A stretch of DNA of 64,000 nucleotides from Miscanthus floridulus. Its lineage: Eukaryota; Streptophyta; Magnoliopsida; Poales; Poaceae. This document shows, one piece after another, positions 41,954 to 54,900 of the stretch. The notes beneath the pieces are model-generated. The model was given only the letters and a program-made list of their open reading frames with translations, was not told the DNA's origin and made no database searches. The DNA lies in the NCBI RefSeq assembly GCF_019320115.1, contig NC_089584.1, positions 108,207,799 through 108,271,798 of the forward strand. Direction: 5' to 3'. Made by a program: the position numbers and the translations under genes. The first letter of the stretch is position 1. Each line of letters begins with the position of its first letter.

Positions 41954-44900
41954 CACCCCGGTGTTATGCCTGCATTTAGGCATTGCTAATCATACATATT
42001 GTGCATCATCAAGCATCCTATTCATATATGCGCAATCTTGCATATAACAACTGAAACATTACTTCGAAACATACGAAACATGTTTGTGAAAAGTAAATGA
42101 TGCATACACTTATTAGAGTTGTTTTGCTCTGATTCTTGCTTGCTAGTTGAGTAGAAACTGTTGGTTATGCTTGTAAATCATCTAGAATTGTTTAGCAAAA
42201 TTTTTGGAGCAAGGTTTGTATTCAAATTAATTCAAAACTTTGCTTCCAAAGTAAATTCCCAAAATTAGGGTTTTTGAGTTAAAATTTAACTTTGATTCTA
42301 TAATTTAAAAATCTAGATAGAATTGGACTTTAGTCACAAAAGCAAAGTTGTAGGGAATTAAATTCTAAGCAACTTTCATTTTTGGTACATTTTCAAAAGA
42401 GGTCATTTTCTTGCTCAAAATAATGATTGAAAGATGGCATTTAAAAAAATTTCTTGAAAATATATTGAAAAATTCCATTTCTATTTGTCTGGGCCGCCGC
42501 CTCGCTTCTGGCCCGCCAGCCGAAGCCGGCCCAGCGAGCCCACGCACGCCGCGCGCCTCGCCTCGGCCCAGCCCAGCGCCGTGCCAGCCCGGCCTGCCCC
42601 CGCGCGCCGCGCCTTCTTCTCCCGCGCGCCGTGCCCGTCGCCACGCCACGTCCTGACCGCTTCAGGCGACGCCCGCCGCGTGTCCGCCATGCGCCCGGCT
42701 AGCTCTGACCACGCAGCGCGCTGGCGGGCTTGAAGAGGAGCGCGCCCTGCTGCCAGCCGCACGCGCTCTGCCTTCACTCCTCCCGCGCTGCCTTTCCTTC
42801 CGCCAGAACCGCGCCCGAGCTCCGCCGGCGTCAAACTCCCGCACCACCGCGCCATTCTCCAATTACTCGCGCCCGCAACTCCGCCTCGCCTTCCTTCAAG
42901 TCGTGCTCGAGCTTGCTCCGCCTTCCGAGCACAGGTTGGGCCTCCCTGCGTCTCGCCGCCGACGGCCATGGCGCCGCCGTGCTCGGCCGCCATGGAATCC
43001 GTCTTCCTTCTCCCCTCCAGCCTCGCCTAGCTACCCTACCGAGCTCGCCTTCTCCTCGCACGTCTCCTGCGCTCGCTCGCTTGCGCTGCCGAGGCCGGAG
43101 ATGGCCGCCGGCCGCTGGCCGAGCTGCGCCGCCGCGCCAGCGCGCGCCCCGGCGAGGCACCTTGCCTCGGCTGGCCAGGCCGAGCCAGGCCGAGGGCTGA
43201 CGCCCTGTTGGGCCGTCCCCCTCCCTCGCGCTCGGGCCACGCAGGCCGGCTGTGGCCGTGGGCCAGTTCATTTCCGCAGGCCGGCCCAGTAGCATTTAAA
43301 TGATTTGTTTTCAATTTATTCATTATTATTTGAAAACAGAAATGGTTTGCAAAATATTTGGATACTCAAAGTTGCTCCAAATTTGTTGAAACAAATTTTG
43401 CTAGGTTCCTTATCATCAGATCTACTAGGGAAAATTATTGCATGCCATTTTTGAAATACTTTTCTGTGGAACTTTATTTAATCATGAATATTGCTAATAA
43501 CTTAAAAAATTTGTAGAAAAATCTATAGGATTCAGAAAAATATGATTCTAAGTTTGTTAATCTTCTAGTGTCATGTACTTCTTAGGAAAAATATGTTTCA
43601 TGCATGTGTTGTGGAAAATTTTGAGGTGTAGTTCAAGTACCTTTAATGGCTGAATTCTGTTATTTTTGTTAGAGAGCAAACTTTGTATAAAACATGCATG
43701 TGATAATTTTTGTACAGTCATTATATGCTATTAAGAACCTAGGAAAAATACTAATTCTATTGTTTGACACTTTTCATAGTACAAAGTAATTTCATGCTCA
43801 TTTTTATGCTATAGCTTGTCATTTTTGTGTAGGATAGTTTACTTATCCAAATTTCATGAAATTTTTATGGTAGTCTGTTTAGGGTAGTAGTATGCTACTG
43901 TAATTTTCTCAGATTTTTAGTAACATCAAAAATATATGTTGCTATTCAAACCTATTATTAATTAGAGTTTAAGCAAGTGTTGCTTTAAGTGTGATTAGGA
44001 AATTAGTAAAGCTTTGGTGTATCTTTGAAGCATTTCATAAGGTATGTTAACTTAACATATTAGTAGTAGAAGAGAATGCAGTAGATGACATGTGCTTGTA
44101 GTATAGTTCTTGGATGATGTTGACTACCTTGCATTTCAACATATCCATTACATTCATCTCCTTCGATGCACCGTTTGCATAATCACTTACGCGCATTGCA
44201 TCATACAGGATCGCAAACCGAGAACCCAGTCATCATACCCGAGGAGCCCGAGGAGCAGCTCGAGGTGCAGCAGCAGGAAGTGCCAGAAGTCGACGAGGAG
44301 GACGTTGAGGAACTTCCAGAGTGCCCCGATCACCGTCCGAGCTCCTTCGAGAGAGGCAAGCCCCGGAGCATTTTCTCCCGGTTTGCAATTATTTAATTAA
44401 ATACTTTACTTTAAATTGATGCATTACGTTCAAGAGTTGTTTGCAACCGTTGCTGCATTATACCTTGCTTACCTTTGTTATACTATATCCTTGTTACCCT
44501 AGTATTCGCAGTCGAGTCAATGCTTAGCTGGCTTAGACCGGTAGAAGTCAGGTGATTTCCTGTCACCTGCGAGCTATAGGTGGTTACCTGGATCTGCTTG
44601 GATGACTATGAAGTCATGGTATAACTAAGTGTTAAATGAAGTTGAGACCGGACGGAGACTTGCAAAGTTTTGGACTGTAGTGTTTCCGTCTGTGTCGATT
44701 AAGGACTGACCGTTGTTGGGCCTCGAGTCATGTTGAACGCATGACTTATATTTAGCTGGCCGGATAAAGTACCTTCCGACCGCAAAGCTGGGAGATTTTT
44801 CGGGCCGAGTAGATTGCCCGCAACGCACTGTACCGGAGCAGGTGTGGTAGGACACGGGGGCGGGATGATAAGACCAAAGTGCAGTCAGTCGGCCCCCGGG

Positions 44901-45827
44901 TACATGTGGTTCCTGGCAAACTCGAGATTCCTAGAAAGTTGACTCGGTGATCAATATCTCACTTTAGCGGGTGAGTGAGGTTTGTGTAAGGAATAAATCA
45001 CCAGCTGGTTAGGAATCGATTCGAATCGCCATCGCTCCTGGATAGTGAGCACTTGACTTGAGTTACTTCATCGTAGTAAATGTTATGGAACACTTGGACA
45101 GTTATAGTGAATATGACAGTATGGAAATTGTTTAATGATCATTGGTTATCATTATCTGCTTAATCACATGATTACTCTAGCATAGGTGCAAATCTAGTTG
45201 ACAGGTTAATAATAATTCACTTGGCAATAATGCTTTTAGAAAGGTTCTTGAAATGCTAAAACTGCTTCTTTTTGCAAATGAGTCAGCTACCCTACTATAA
45301 AGCCCTTCATAATCCTTGGTGTCATTTATTTTCGGTTATGTCGGGTAAGTCTGGCTGAGTACCTTCTCGTACTCAGGGTTTTATTCCCACTTGTTGCAGA
45401 TGGGCAGATGTATTATGGCTACTGTATCAACTGCCTTTATCCTGCGATGGGTGATGCTTAGGACCATGGGCATGGTCATTCCTTACGTCTCATCTAATGC
45501 TTTTGTTGGAGATGATCATCCGCTGGCACTGTATTTAAACTCCGCGTGAGTGTGTGTGTGGTTTGAACAAATGACTTCCGCTACTTTTATTCGAACTGGT
45601 TTGTAATAATTATGTTTAAACTCTGATGTATCTGAGACCGCGAACTTTTATGTAATATGTGATGGTGACCGCTAAACTTACTACGATCATGGCTGGGACA
45701 CGAGTTGGTTTGGAATCCTTCGTGATTTCATGGACTACCGGGTTATACGGGCTTAAGTTGGATAAATCGTCTGCTCTAGTGGATGATTTTCTCACTTAAT
45801 TTCGTATAATTGGTCGGTTATGTCACA
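41949..45827 (+). repeat. 3' LTR of element D
   Basis: A 3879-bp LTR, TGTAACACCCCGG...GTTATGTCACA. It is preceded by the polypurine tract AGGGGGGAGGGC. Inside are an AT-rich first 530 bp, a strongly GC-rich island (about 42485-43290), a long AT-rich part, a short acidic ORF (44166-44396), and a terminal part shared with the 5' LTR. It is homologous in full length to the minus-strand LTR at 46386-50296. Confidence 0.92.
44166..44396 (+). other. Short acidic ORF inside the element D LTR
   Basis: A 76-codon frame rich in Glu/Pro/Gln that ends DHRPSSFERGKPRSIF followed by a short tail. A collinear frame with the same ending is present in the LTR of element C (minus strand, 48020-47661), and an acidic run followed by GKPW is found in LTR F (minus strand, about 53490-53310). 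It may be a true small protein or only conserved regulatory sequence; no known domain is recognised. Confidence 0.45.
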
Positions 45828-48800
45828 TACACGATAACATTGTTATGTACCTGTAGAAGATTCATTTCAGCCCAATTCCCAATGAATGCATAAAAGCAGT
45901 AAATTTTATCTACATGCTCTACATGAATCCCCAGATACGTGTACAATGGTAGTAACTACCCGAACCATCGTCCTATTAACGGCATCGCCTCAACAGATGG
46001 AATACCCGCACATGAGATACCTTTGTAAAACATGTGTAGAACATGTAATTACTCCAGCATCATATAAGCATTCACCCTAGATCGGCGGTGTATCCGATCA
46101 TGCTCTCACAGCTCACACTTACCGAGGCGTAGAGGCAAATGATCCATACACTACCACTCAAACAAGTGGCACTCATACAATAGCATGCCATATGAGCAAC
46201 GAAAGAGAAATATGATGCAAGAACCCCAAGTCAGTACTTAATTAAGCCACCTAGAGTCCTTAACTGGGCATAAAAGATATGACCACTGGCACACTTTTTA
46301 GTTTGGAAATCACGTTTTTCAAATGCCTTTTTGCTTTAAATACACTTGTGAACTGTAACACGCTAAACCATGCTCTGATGCAAGCTGTAACAGAACCGAC
46401 CAATTATACGAAATTAAGTAAGAAAATCATCTGCCAGAGCAGATGATTTAGCAAACTTAAGCCCGTATAACCCGGTAGTCCGTGAAATCACAAAGGATTT
46501 CAAACCAACTCACATACCAGCCAAGATCATAATAAGTTTAGCAGTCACCATCACATATTACATAAAAGTTCGCATCTCAGATACATCAGAGTTTAAACAT
46601 AGTTATTACAAAACGAGTTGAAATAGAAGTAGCGGAAGCCATTTGTTCAAAACCACACACACTCACACGGAGTTCAAATATAGTGCCAGCTAATGATCAT
46701 CTCCAACAAAAGCATCAGACGAGACATAAGGAATGACCATGCCCATGGTCCTATGCATCACCCATCGTAGGATAAAGGCAGTTGATACAGTAGCCGTAAT
46801 ACATCTGCCCATCTGCAACAAGTGGGAATAAAACCCTGAGTACGAGAAGGTACTCAGCTAGACTTACCCGACATAACCAAAAATAAAGTGACACCAAGGA
46901 TTATGAAGGGCTTTATAGTAGGGTAGCTGACTCATTTGCAAAAAGAGGCATTTTTAGTATTTCAAGAACCTTTCCAAAAGCATTATTATCAAGTTAATTA
47001 TTATTAACCTGTCGACTATATTTGCACCTATACTAGAGCAAGCATGTGATTAAGCAAATAATGATAACCCATGATCATTAACAACTTCCATAATGTCATA
47101 TTCATTATAACTGTCCAAGTGTTCCATCAACATTACTATAATGAAGTCATTCAAGTCAAGTGCTCACTATCCAGGAGCGATGGCGATTCGAATCGATTCC
47201 TAACCAGCTGGTGATTTATTCCTTACACAAACCTCACTCACCTGCTAAAGTGAGGTATCGGTCATTGAGTCAACTATCTAGGAAAATCTCGAGTTTGCCA
47301 GGAACCACATGTACCCGGGGGCCGACCGACTGCTCTTTGGTCTTATCATCGCGCCCCCGTGTCCTACCACACCTGCTCCGGTACAGTGCGCTGCAGGCAA
47401 TCTACTCAGCCCGAATAATCTCCCAGCTTCGTGGTCGAAAGGTACTTTATTCGGCCAGCTAAATGTAAGGCATGCGTTCAACATGACTCGAGGCCCAACA
47501 ATGGTCGGTCCTTAATCGACACAGATGGAAAGCACTACAGTCCAAAACTCTATAAGTCTCCGTCCGGTCTCAACTTCATTTAATCACTTAGTTATACCAT
47601 GACTACATAGTTATCCAAGCAGATCCAGGTAACCACCTATAGCTCACAGGTGACAGGAAATCACATGACTTCTACCGGTCTAAGCCAGCTAAGCATTAAC
47701 TCGACTGCGGATACCAGGGTAACAAGGATATAGTATAACAAAGGTAGACAAGGTATAATGCAGCAACGGTTGCAAACAACTCCTGAATGTAATACATTAA
47801 TTAAAGTAAAGTACTTAATTAATAATTGCAAACCGGGGAGAAAAATGCTTCGGGGCTTGCCTCTCTTGAAGGAGCTCGGGCGGTGATCGGGGCACTCTAG
47901 AAGTTCCTCAACTTCCTCCTCATATGCTTCGGTCACTTCCTGCGGCTGCACCTCGAGCTGCTCCTCGGACTCCTCAGGTATGACGACTAGGCTCTCGGTT
48001 TGTGATCCTGTATGATGCATGTGCGTAAGTGCTTATGCAAAAAGTGCATCGGATGAAATGAACACAATGGATATGCTTGAATGCAAGGTAGTCAACATCA
48101 TCCAAGAACATGTACTACAAGCACATGTCATCTACTGCATTCTCTTCTACTACTAATATGCTAAGTCAACACATCTCATTAAATGCTTCAAAGATACACC
48201 AAAGCTTCACTAATTTCTTAATCATACATAAGGCAACATTTGATTAAACCCTAATTAATAATATGTTTGAATAGCAACATCTATTTTTATAGCTTAGAAA
48301 AATCTTAAAAAATTACCATAGCACAGTACTACCCTAAGTAGTCTACCATTAAATTTTTATGACATTTGAATAAGTGGAGTAGCCTACACAAAAATAACAA
48401 GCTATGGCATAATTATGAACATGAAAATACTTTGTATTATGAAAAGTGTCAAACAACAGATGTAATATTTTTCCTATGTTCTATACAGTAAATAATCATT
48501 GCACAAAAATTATCACATGCATGTTTTATACAAATTTTGCTCTCTAGCAAACATAACAAAAATCAGCCATTAAAGGCACTTGAACTACATCTCATAATTT
48601 TTCTACAGGACATGCATGGCATATATTTTTCCTAGGAAGTACATTACACAAGAAGAGTAACAAACTTGGAAGCATATTTTTTTGATACATATAGGTTTTA
48701 CTACACATTTTATAAGATATCAGCAATATCAAGAATTAATTAAAGCTCTACAGAAAAGTATCTCAAAAATGACATGCAATAATTCTATCAGGTAGATCTG

Positions 48801-50296
48801 GTGACAAGGAACACAACAAAATTTGTTTCAACAAATTTGGAGCCAAAATGGGTACACAAACATTTTCCAAAGTATTTCTCTTCCCAAATAATAAAAGAAA
48901 AACCGAAAACAATTTTCCTATTATTACTGGGCCGGCCCGTGGGAACAACTGGCCCACGGCCACTTTCGGCCTGCGCAAATGAGCGAAGGAAAGGCGACGG
49001 CCTGGCCTAGGGCTCCTGCCCAAGGCTGACCTGGCCCAGCTCGGCCGAGGCGAGACGCCACGCCACGCCACGCCACGTCGGCATTCCAGATGCCACGGCG
49101 GTGCGGTCGCTGCCAGTGGGCCGACGGCCATTGCCGACCATGATTGGGCAAACAGGCATGAGCGCTGGGTCTACAAGAAGACGGCAAACCTGAGCGGGTT
49201 ACCTAAGGGGATGGAGAAGGGACGGAGGAAGCCCTTCCACGGCGAGGCCAAGTGCGGCGGCGCCATGACCGACGGCGGCAAAAACACGCAAGGCCGCTAT
49301 ACCTTGCTCAAATGGTGTCCCTACAGCGAGCACCAGGTGCTAAGGAGCGAGGCAGAGCAACGTGTGCTTGATTGTGGGAAATGGTGGACCACCGGCAGCC
49401 AATTTTGCTGGCGGGGCTGCGGTGGCGATGGCGGCGCGAGCAGAGCTCGGTGCGGGGCGAGGTAGAGACACGGCGCGGGAGAGGAAATGAGGAGTGTAGG
49501 GAGAAGCGGAGCTACGGTGGCTTGAAAATGGTGAGGCGCGCTTGCTTGCGGGGGCCATGGGATGCCACCCGGCCGGCGTCGCCGGCATGCGCTCACCACG
49601 CGGCGCGGCGTGCCTGATGCGGTCGGACGTGTACGCGCGCGTAGTGGAAAAAGGAAGCCAGCGCGCGAGGTGGGCCGAGCTAAGGCGAAGGCGCGGGCGC
49701 GGGGAGGATTGCTGGGCTGGCTTCGTCTGGTGGGCCAGAAGTGAGGCGGCGGCCCGTTAAAAGGGAGAAACAATTTTTCAAATTCTATTTTTAATGAATT
49801 TTCAAATATCAGTTTTCAAGTATCATTTTGAGCAAGAAAATGACTTCTTTTGAAAATAGCCCAAAAATAAAAGTTGCTTAGAATTTAATCCTCTACAACT
49901 TTGCTTTAGGGACCAACTAAAAATTTTGCATAGATTTTGAATTGGGAAGTAAAAGCTAAATAGGGAGGATTTTTGACCATTTTCAATAAAAATTTCAAAT
50001 GCATATTTTGTCAAAAGTTTGAATACAAACTTTGCTCCAAAAATTGTGCTAAATAATTCTAGATGATTTACAATTATAGCCAAACATGTTTTACTAACCT
50101 AGCAAGCATAATTAGGGCAAAATAACTCTAAACAAGTGTATGCAACATTCATGTTTCACGAGCTTATTTCATAAGTTTCGAAGCATTGTTTCAGTTATTA
50201 TTTACATGATTAGGCATGTATGATTAGAATGCTTGATGATGCATAATATGCATAATTTACGGTGCCTAAATGCTTGCATAACACCAGGGTGTTACA
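45828..50296 (-). mobile_element. Element C: minus-strand relative of D, 5' LTR and leader only
   Basis: Read on the minus strand: a complete 5' LTR (50296-46386), a mutated primer-binding site, and about 550 bp of leader homologous to 35283-35835 of element D, ending at 45828 where the 3' LTR of D begins. D therefore inserted into C's leader; TACAC (45828-45832) is the candidate 5-bp target duplication. The rest of C, including its coding region and 3' LTR, should lie left of D, behind the N gap. Confidence 0.87.
46386..50296 (-). repeat. 5' LTR of element C
   Basis: A 3911-bp LTR with termini TGTAACACCCTGG...GTTCTGTTACA on the minus strand. It is full-length homologous to 41949-45827 but visibly more diverged than the two D LTRs are from each other, so C is older. 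It includes the same GC-rich island (about 48930-49760) and acidic ORF. Confidence 0.9.
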
Positions 50297-51941
50297 CAAG
50301 GCATCCAGGTGGTGGCAACCTCCAAGAGTAACAAGCACCACTTGCTTGTAACACGATTACCTAGTGCCATTCGATGCAACCTCACGATGCAATCGCACTA
50401 GAATCGCTCACTCACTCAAACGGATAAACACTATCAAGCAAGAGTGAGTTAGAGGGCTCCCGAGCACATCTACACAAGCCGCCAAGGCTCAAGGGTGCTC
50501 AGCTCCCGACCCAAGGTCGGTCAAGGCTCCTATTTATAACCCCATAAATAAATATAGCCGTTACCCCTTCACTAGGCAGAAAACATAGCTACCGGACGCG
50601 CCGGTCATGATGACCTGACACGCCAGGCCCTATGTCCGATCATTCCTGGCTGTCCTTGTGTCCCTGCCATTCAACATCGCGCGTTCGATCCCAATTGTCG
50701 GCAACCGCGCCAACAGTTACAAGACGATAAGACACACCGCTGGCATGACCTGATGCTCCCACGTCGTGTTAGGTCAACGCATTCCCGCGCACTGCCAACA
50801 GGCGACCGGACGCGTCGATCAACAACCCGATCTAACGTGTTAGGTCTGCCCTATGCGTTAGGTCACTTCCAGAGAGTTCCTTAGTGCCTATGCGTTAGGT
50901 CACTTCCAGAGAGTTCCTCGAGCGACAAAAACCCGATCTGACGTGTTAGGTCTGCCCTAACCGACACAGCTGAGCATCAGGTCCTCGGTGCCTTAGTTGC
51001 CTGTGCTACATCACCATACATCATACGTGACCAGACGCACCCTCGGCAAGTTAGATCACCACTTTGCGCCAGCGTTAGGTCACACGACCGAGACTGCGCC
51101 TTCACTGTTGAGCATGACTGAACGCGTAGTTCCCGCATCAGGTCCAACATCCAGAGACTCATAGTGACCTGTTTTGTCTCTATTTCTTCACCGAGATGAT
51201 CTGTTTCAACTCCAACTCTCCTCCTTTGCAAATGTGCCAACACCACTAATTGTACACAACCATGTGTATGTGTGTTAGCTTTTCACAAACATTTTTAAGG
51301 AGTTAACCACTCATCTTGCAAAGTCACTCGATCCTAGTAATGATGCAAAGTTATGTCACTCGAGTGGCACTAGATGACCGATATACAAACAAGTTTACCC
51401 CTCTTAATAGTATGGTCATCTATCCTAAACCTGGTCATCAACTTCTCTACACACCTATGACCGGTGAAATGGAATGCCCTAGGTTATACCTTTGCCTTGC
51501 GTATTCTATTTCAACTCCACCAATGTTGATGCAACACATGCACCAACATGATCAACAATGATATGATCCACTCCATATCATCATGTGATCATATTAGTTC
51601 TTCGATCTTGACTTCACTTGCTCTTCATCGTTGCTTCGGTCTATCAGCGTGAAGTCATCACTCAACTTGCCCTTCACACTTGCAACCAGTCTATCAAGTC
51701 AAGTTATGTCTAGATCTTCTCCACCTTGATTACATGACTCAGTGTCATGTCTCATGTGTAATGAGCTCCTTCATCATCACATGTGTGAGCTTTGCAACAT
51801 CTTCGAGCTATCTTCATCGTCATTACATATGTTGCTCACACACATGTACTTGTAGACTAATCACCTGTGTATCTCACTCAAACATATATTAGTCCACCTA
51901 AGGTTATCACTCAATTACCAAAACCAAACAAGGACCTTTCA
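50297..51941 (-). mobile_element. LTR fragment E (Copia, same broad family as the solo LTR at 1401-3319)
   Basis: About 1.65 kb ending ...AAGGACCTTTCA at 51941. It shares with the other Copia LTRs the AGGTGGTGGCAACC / CAAGAGTAACAAGCAC block at its left edge and degenerate GACCGGACGC-type motifs (about 50590-51150), plus a local duplication of TATGCGTTAGGTCACTTCCAGAGAGTTCCT (two copies, about 50851 and 50889). Element C's LTR begins exactly at its left edge, so C inserted into E. The remainder of E is not visible. Confidence 0.6.
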
Positions 51942-51982
51942 GCGTCCCCATAGCCTACAAGTATAGATAGCCATATAAAGGC

Positions 51983-54900
51983 TGTTGTGGCAAAATTGCC
52001 CGAAATAGCACGCTTCCGAAGCCGCTCGTCTTCCACCAGACACTAAGTACCCCAAAAGTAAGCTACATCGGACGGTTCCATCGAGCACACGCCAAGGGAG
52101 AACTCGAACACTCCACATTTTTTATATAGGATCTAATAATGAGAACAAGCTTACAATACTTAGTCCATTTCATACAATAAGAGTTCTTAGAAATATATTA
52201 TTACAATACCAAGTTCAGAGTATGGAATTTAAACAACGGAATTGAAATAAACATCTAACATTAAGATACAAGGATCCGTTTGTGTCCACCAAAAGAATCC
52301 TCTACACAACAATCATTCCTCAAACTGCATCTGCAACAGGGGTAAATAAACCCTGAGTATATAATGTACTCGCAAGACTTACTCGACTATTGAGAATAAT
52401 TTCCTGACTCCAAAGGATATGATAAGCTTTATAGTTTGTTGGGTTTCTTTTTTGCTAAAAGCATTACTAGTAGTGAATTCTTATGTATGTTTCTTATTAG
52501 CAGTCATGATTAGTTCATTAGCTAACCATTCTATGTAAGCACCTGTTCTACTTTCAAGCAAGAGTTGAGCAAACAGATCCATTTCATCATCTTTCATCTT
52601 CCAGTTCTTACTACGGTGCTAGATCGTAGACAAGTCATACTGTATCCCACAGCGATTCATGAACCAATGTATCCTAGCTGGGTACCCTAAAACATACGCC
52701 CCGCTTGTACCCCAGGCACAAGCAAGACCAACCCACCACTCTCCTATCAAGGGGTCTAGGTCCTCGTCCAAACTTGGACTCCAAGTCCCCACTTCTGAGT
52801 CCCGGACTCAATATGGTGCTTAGACCTCCATCATCCCCACCTCCAATCAGTCGGTCCGAAAAAGGGCAGGAACATACAACAAGAGAGCAATGAGCCTTCC
52901 CACTTCCATAAGCATGTATGTGCTCAGGATAATAAGTCTGTGACCTGACTAGAATCTACAACAACAGACAGTCCTTAACCAATACGGACAGGGAAAACAG
53001 TGTAACCAAGCTATGCCCCGTTGGCTACGGGACATAACCTATTACACCCACCAATACCTGTACCATATCCCTGCCCAGTCTCCATTTTCTTTCACTATTT
53101 TATCGTGAGAGTAATAATTATCACCTATTGTGAGTAACGGTAGGTTACTCACGCTACCGATAGCCTAAGCATAGCAGCTACTCAACCTATGCTAGTAGGA
53201 CTCATAGGCAGGTTTATCTATGCATATAGTTTCAATATAAATCCTATAACGTAAATGCACATCACACACACACACACACATATATATATATCCAGTGATC
53301 ATTTAAAATAATGGTTATGCACCAGGGCTTGCCTTGGGCAGGCGGATTGTCAGCTAAGTCAGTTAGTGATGGCTCTGGAACCTCCTCCTATATGAGGACC
53401 TCCTCCTCGTACTCCTCAATCACCTCTTCGTACTCCTGCTCTCCGGCGGGCACGGACTCCACCAACTCGTTCTCTACATGCATGCAACGGTGATGCAACA
53501 CCTAGTATTTTGGCAACATCAACTCTTAAAATAATAATACGCCTGCTAAGCTACTAAGCTAACTCTAATGACTAAGATACTAAGCTAATCATTATCTCTA
53601 CCAAATAGATTCTAAGCTCACCCTACAAGTGCTTAATTTTTATAAACCAATATCATGCCATTATTCATTTAGCCTTAATGGGTATTTAGCTACCATATTA
53701 AATTATCTATTTTAGGGCTACAAAAATTATAGTGAGCACATAATAATACAATGAAGCTACTACAAAAATTTTAGGGTTTTTGCTATCACCAATCTACCAC
53801 AAAAATTCCTACAATAATTAACTTAATAATATTGAACGCTCTCAAATGATTTAATAGCTCCTGGTATCAACAAGCACATATATGAACTAAATACACTAAC
53901 AGATAGAGCACAATTTTAGGAACCTAACGGAATTTGTTTCATAATTTTTAGATACTTGCATGATTTTATACGATTTACCAAAGATCAGTTCAAAATTAAA
54001 TTAGAAAACTATTTCTAATTCCTTATGAAAAGGAAAACGTATTCTCCCGCGCTGCCCATACATGCGGCCCACGTGACGCAGCGTGCGCATGGCAACCCAC
54101 AGGCACGACCCACGCGACGCCGGCCCACGCGCGGAGACGGCCTGCGGCGGGGAAATCCCGCGCGCGCAGACATATTAGCGAAAACACCCCTCAACTATGA
54201 ATAAAACAACCCGTAGTCTATGTTACTATTCCTAGAGACAACACCTATATAAAAAGACCCTTGTACTCTCTCCTCTTTACAATGGCATGGTCCCTGACCT
54301 CCCCCGCGCACTCCAGCGTGATGAGCGGTGGCACTGGCGATAACGCCGGCCACCCGAGACCCATGCTAACCTAGCTAAGAGGCTGAATCTCAACAAGGGG
54401 TCGACGTGAGATGATGGGCGGCGATTGTATGAGCCGAGACGCTGTAGAAGGACCTCTCTGCGACGGCGGGCACCCTGCGGCAATGGCGACGACGTTCAGG
54501 TGAGCCGTAGCAACAACAAGGCAGTAGGGGTAGCGGGTGAGCAATGATGACTGACCAGTGACCTTACCATGATGTTGGCTCGACCGGAGATGACCCGAGC
54601 GAGGCTGTCCACATGCGTGCTGCGAGGTGAACAGTGGACCACAAAGGCACGGCCGCATCAGCGGCTAGGAGGCGGCACTAGAGCTATGACTAGCATGCGC
54701 ACGACGAAGAGGGGTTCTAGGCGGGGCTAGTGGTGCGGTCAATTCGACATGAGATGGCGGGGTTGGAGCTAGCCATGATGAGGTGGGCTAGGCCTTAATG
54801 GCATGGTGGTGGGAGCAAGGCTCCAAAAATTGGAGCTCGACTGCGCCGTAATCAAAGTGGTGTGGGGCGGTCGACAAGAGGACATAAAGGCAGAGACGTG

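Larger units (their letters stand above)
34955..45827 (+). mobile_element. Element D: Tekay-like Gypsy chromovirus with extra H3-tail-like ORF
   Basis: Order: 5' LTR remnant (34955-35282), primer-binding site, leader, extra ORF (36069-37057), gag, pol in Gypsy order (protease, RT, RNase H, integrase, chromodomain), polypurine tract GGGGGGAGGGC and a complete 3.88-kb 3' LTR (41949-45827). Very long LTRs beginning TGTAACACC plus an integrase chromodomain point to the Tekay/Del chromovirus lineage. Over the 327 bp where both LTRs are visible I count five substitutions and one single-base indel, so the insertion is fairly recent. The pol frame has only two stops. It is inserted in element C: C's internal sequence begins at once at 45828. 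Confidence 0.9.

Noticed and set aside
42481..43323. Several overlapping open frames in the GC-rich island of LTR D, and likewise in LTR F (54788-55617)
   Set aside because: Composition artefacts on both strands; no frame is shared between the homologous LTR copies.
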